Part shown: positions 62,324 through 64,000 of the stretch, one piece after another | Numbering within the stretch: the first letter of the stretch is position 1 | Layout: each line of letters starts with the position of its first letter | Assembly: GCA_012513605.1 (NCBI GenBank) | Contig: JAAZBV010000102.1 | Location: 24,058-88,057 of the forward strand | Source: Desulfatiglans sp. | GTDB taxonomy: Bacteria > Desulfobacterota > DSM-4660 > Desulfatiglandales > HGW-15 | DNA: 64,000 nt | Direction of reading: 5' to 3' | The notes under the pieces: model-generated | Database searches by the model: none | Seen by the model: only the letters and a program-made list of their open reading frames with translations | Told to the model about the DNA's origin: nothing | Position numbers and translations under genes: made by a program

Positions 62324-63628
62324 ATGAGGAATATTATTGTTCATCCCGGGGCAAAAAACCTGGTATACGAGATAAGGGAGATTGTTAATATCGCTCAAAA
62401 GATTCAAAAAATGGGTGTGCCCATCATCTGGGAGAATATCGGTGACCCGGTTGAAAAGGGAGAAAAGGTCCCGGACTGGATAAGACAATATGTAATCGAT
62501 GCAGTATCAGAGAGTAAAACCTATAAATACTCTCCAAGTAAGGGACTCCAGAGTGCGCGGGAATATATTGCATATGAGAGAAATATCGAGGGGGGTATCC
62601 AGATTACCCCGGATGACATCCTTTTTTTCAACGGGCTTGGCGACGCCATATCAATGGTATACAGAAATCTCAATCGTAAGACGAGAATTATGGGTCCAAA
62701 CCCTGCCTACCCCACACATTCGTCAGCGGAGGCAGCACATTCTGATGCCCCTTACATTACATATGCGCTGAATCCATATAACGGGTGGCAGCCTGATATT
62801 AACGAGATGGAACAAAAGATCAAGGCACATCCTGAGATATCCGGTATCCTGATCATCAATCCTGATAACCCTACTGGCTTTGTCTATGAGGTCCATGTTA
62901 TGAAACAGATTGTTGATCTTGCACGCAAATACAATCTTTTCATTATCTCGGATGAGATCTATTCCAACCTGACCTATGGCGATATTGAATATAAGAAGCT
63001 TGCAGCTGTTGTTGAGGATGTGCCGGCAATCGGTATGAGAGGTATTTCAAAGGAGTTCCCATGGCCGGGGGCGCGGTGCGGCTGGATAGAGTTCTATAAC
63101 AGGGATAAAGACAGAGATTTCAAGGATTATACCCAGGCCCTTATTAATTCAAAAATGCTTGAGGTCTGTTCAACAACACTGCCGCAGAGTGTGATCCCAA
63201 CTATTATGAGTGACCCGCGTTACTACCCCTATGTTGGGCAGCGTTGCAAGAATTACAAAAGGCGGGCGGAGATCGCCTGTGATCTATTTTCAAAAATCCC
63301 TGAACTCATCGTAAATATGCCGCACGGTGCGTTTTACATGTCTGTGATATTTAAAGATGGGGTTCTTACGGATAAACAGATGCTTCCTATTGAAAATAAA
63401 GAGGTAAGGGGCTTTTTTAAAGAGACTATTGAAAAGGAGAAGATCCTTGACAGGAGGTTTACTTACAGCCTGCTGGCTTCAACCGGTATCTGTGTTGTAC
63501 CGCTTATGTCCGGTTTTAACTCAAGTTACTGTGGGTTTAGATTCACTCTGCTGGAATCTGACGAGGCAAAATTCAAAAAGATAATAGAAACAATATGCAG
63601 GTCAATCAGGGAATATATTTCTTCATAG
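62324..63628 (+). CDS. Class I/II (PLP-dependent) aminotransferase
   Basis: 434 residues. It moves amino groups between an amino acid and a 2-oxoacid with PLP. NPDNPTGFVYEVH, IISDEIYSNLTYG and GISKEFPWPGARCGW (PLP-lysine in ISKEF) are all present; SPSKGLQSAREYIA at the N terminus is the substrate loop. The subgroup is alanine/aspartate-like, but the exact substrate is uncertain. It stands alone in the window, beyond the element. Confidence 0.88.
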   Translation: MRNIIVHPGAKNLVYEIREIVNIAQKIQKMGVPIIWENIGDPVEKGEKVPDWIRQYVIDAVSESKTYKYSPSKGLQSAREYIAYERNIEGGIQITPDDILFFNGLGDAISMVYRNLNRKTRIMGPNPAYPTHSSAEAAHSDAPYITYALNPYNGWQPDINEMEQKIKAHPEISGILIINPDNPTGFVYEVHVMKQIVDLARKYNLFIISDEIYSNLTYGDIEYKKLAAVVEDVPAIGMRGISKEFPWPGARCGWIEFYNRDKDRDFKDYTQALINSKMLEVCSTTLPQSVIPTIMSDPRYYPYVGQRCKNYKRRAEIACDLFSKIPELIVNMPHGAFYMSVIFKDGVLTDKQMLPIENKEVRGFFKETIEKEKILDRRFTYSLLASTGICVVPLMSGFNSSYCGFRFTLLESDEAKFKKIIETICRSIREYISS

Positions 63629-64000
63629 ATAAATGCCTTACAGTAGAAGAGAGTGAAGAGAGATGGAAGCTCAAATCGGGAAGCGGGGACAGAAGATAGT
63701 AGTCAGTGGTCAATAACAAGAACCCACTGAGCTTTGCGCTTTCCTGGCCCGCCATCTTGTCGGGGCGTAGCTTTAGCGACGGTGGTTACCTTCCGACCTC
63801 TGATCTCTGTCCTCAGTCTTTCCTGCCCGCCATGCGCTTTGCTCTCTGCCCTTTGCGATTTTTTTATTCCTGTAGTCTAAAGCCTGCTATGATAAAAATC
63901 AACAAATTAGCACAGACTTTCTTATTTTTAAAAATTAAATATTCATATTCCCTCTGATGCTGATGCCAAGGACGCTTTGCTAGAGTCCCCGGCCGAAAGA
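63629..64000. repeat. Intergenic region with degenerate repeat material
   Basis: No gene. The stretch 63,660-63,870 consists of low-complexity purine- and pyrimidine-rich segments with words such as GCGCTTTGC and CTCTGTCC that recall other eroded intergenic repeats in the window (near 8,700 and 25,855). A short open frame here is judged non-coding. Confidence 0.4.

Noticed and set aside
63706..63957. Small open frame at the right end
   Set aside because: Falls in degenerate repeat-like DNA; composition and absence of a ribosome site argue against a gene.

Overview
The window looks like a chromosomal stretch of an anaerobic, Gram-negative bacterium, most plausibly a deltaproteobacterium (Desulfobacterota). 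This is inferred from gene content and not from a marker gene. The evidence is a complete tol-pal operon (outer membrane), a sodium/proton-type Rnf cluster led by a tetraheme cytochrome c, a molybdopterin oxidoreductase paired with an HdrD-like Fe-S protein, twin PilT-type ATPases, GTP-dependent PEP carboxykinase, and a PEP-CTERM protein.

Layout. 1-5.2 kb: end of a PIN-domain toxin, thiM, icd (minus strand) and pckG. 5.2-8.7 kb: an acetyltransferase and a pilT/pilU-like pair followed by a zinc-finger/receiver-like protein. 8.8-14.2 kb: a GHMP kinase with a J-domain protein (minus strand), then a LysM lytic transglycosylase and a NamZ-type muramidase (plus strand), and a 59-residue helix-turn-helix gene. 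14.5-19.5 kb: tolQ-tolR-tolA-tolB-pal-cpoB on the minus strand. 19.8-28.9 kb: a monoheme cytochrome c, an MBL-fold hydrolase, an M19 dipeptidase, a methyltransferase, the Mo-oxidoreductase with its Fe-S partner, and gltX. 29-32 kb is a decayed zone: an AAA ATPase fragment, an antitoxin-like orphan, L-lactate dehydrogenase and a broken methyltransferase. 32-40 kb: an FAD-linked hydroxyacid dehydrogenase, mfd, nadA, an MFS carrier and a cupin. 40.4-45 kb: cytochrome-rnfCDGEA followed by a convergent rseC-like gene; no rnfB is visible. 45.6-52 kb: a beta-flower-like exported protein, murI, a YitT protein, an MFS carrier, a rhodanese, a frameshifted gene and a STAS/SpoIIAA-like protein.

At 52,062 a tRNA-Asn(GTT) gene marks the left edge of an integrated element of about 10 kb. 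The last 51 bp of the tRNA region (52,089-52,139) recur exactly at 62,040-62,090. Between the copies lie a tyrosine recombinase, a 255-residue basic protein, a HTH protein, a Prim-Pol/RecA-like replication protein, a TubC-N-like docking protein, a serine recombinase, a two-gene coiled-coil operon, a zinc-ribbon membrane protein and a PEP-CTERM exported protein. Repeated TATACCCACCAC motifs just inside both ends are candidate integrase arm sites. The element resembles tRNA-targeting phage satellites or mobilisable islands in its recombination/replication half, but its other half is unrecognised. This is the most novel part of the window. An aminotransferase gene follows to the right.

Together the chromosomal genes suggest an anaerobe that couples ferredoxin oxidation to ion pumping (Rnf), runs gluconeogenic C4/C3 chemistry (pckG, icd, lactate dehydrogenases), uses type IV pili, and maintains its envelope (tol-pal, murein hydrolases, murI). 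Several intergenic regions carry a dispersed repeat family and decaying gene fragments.
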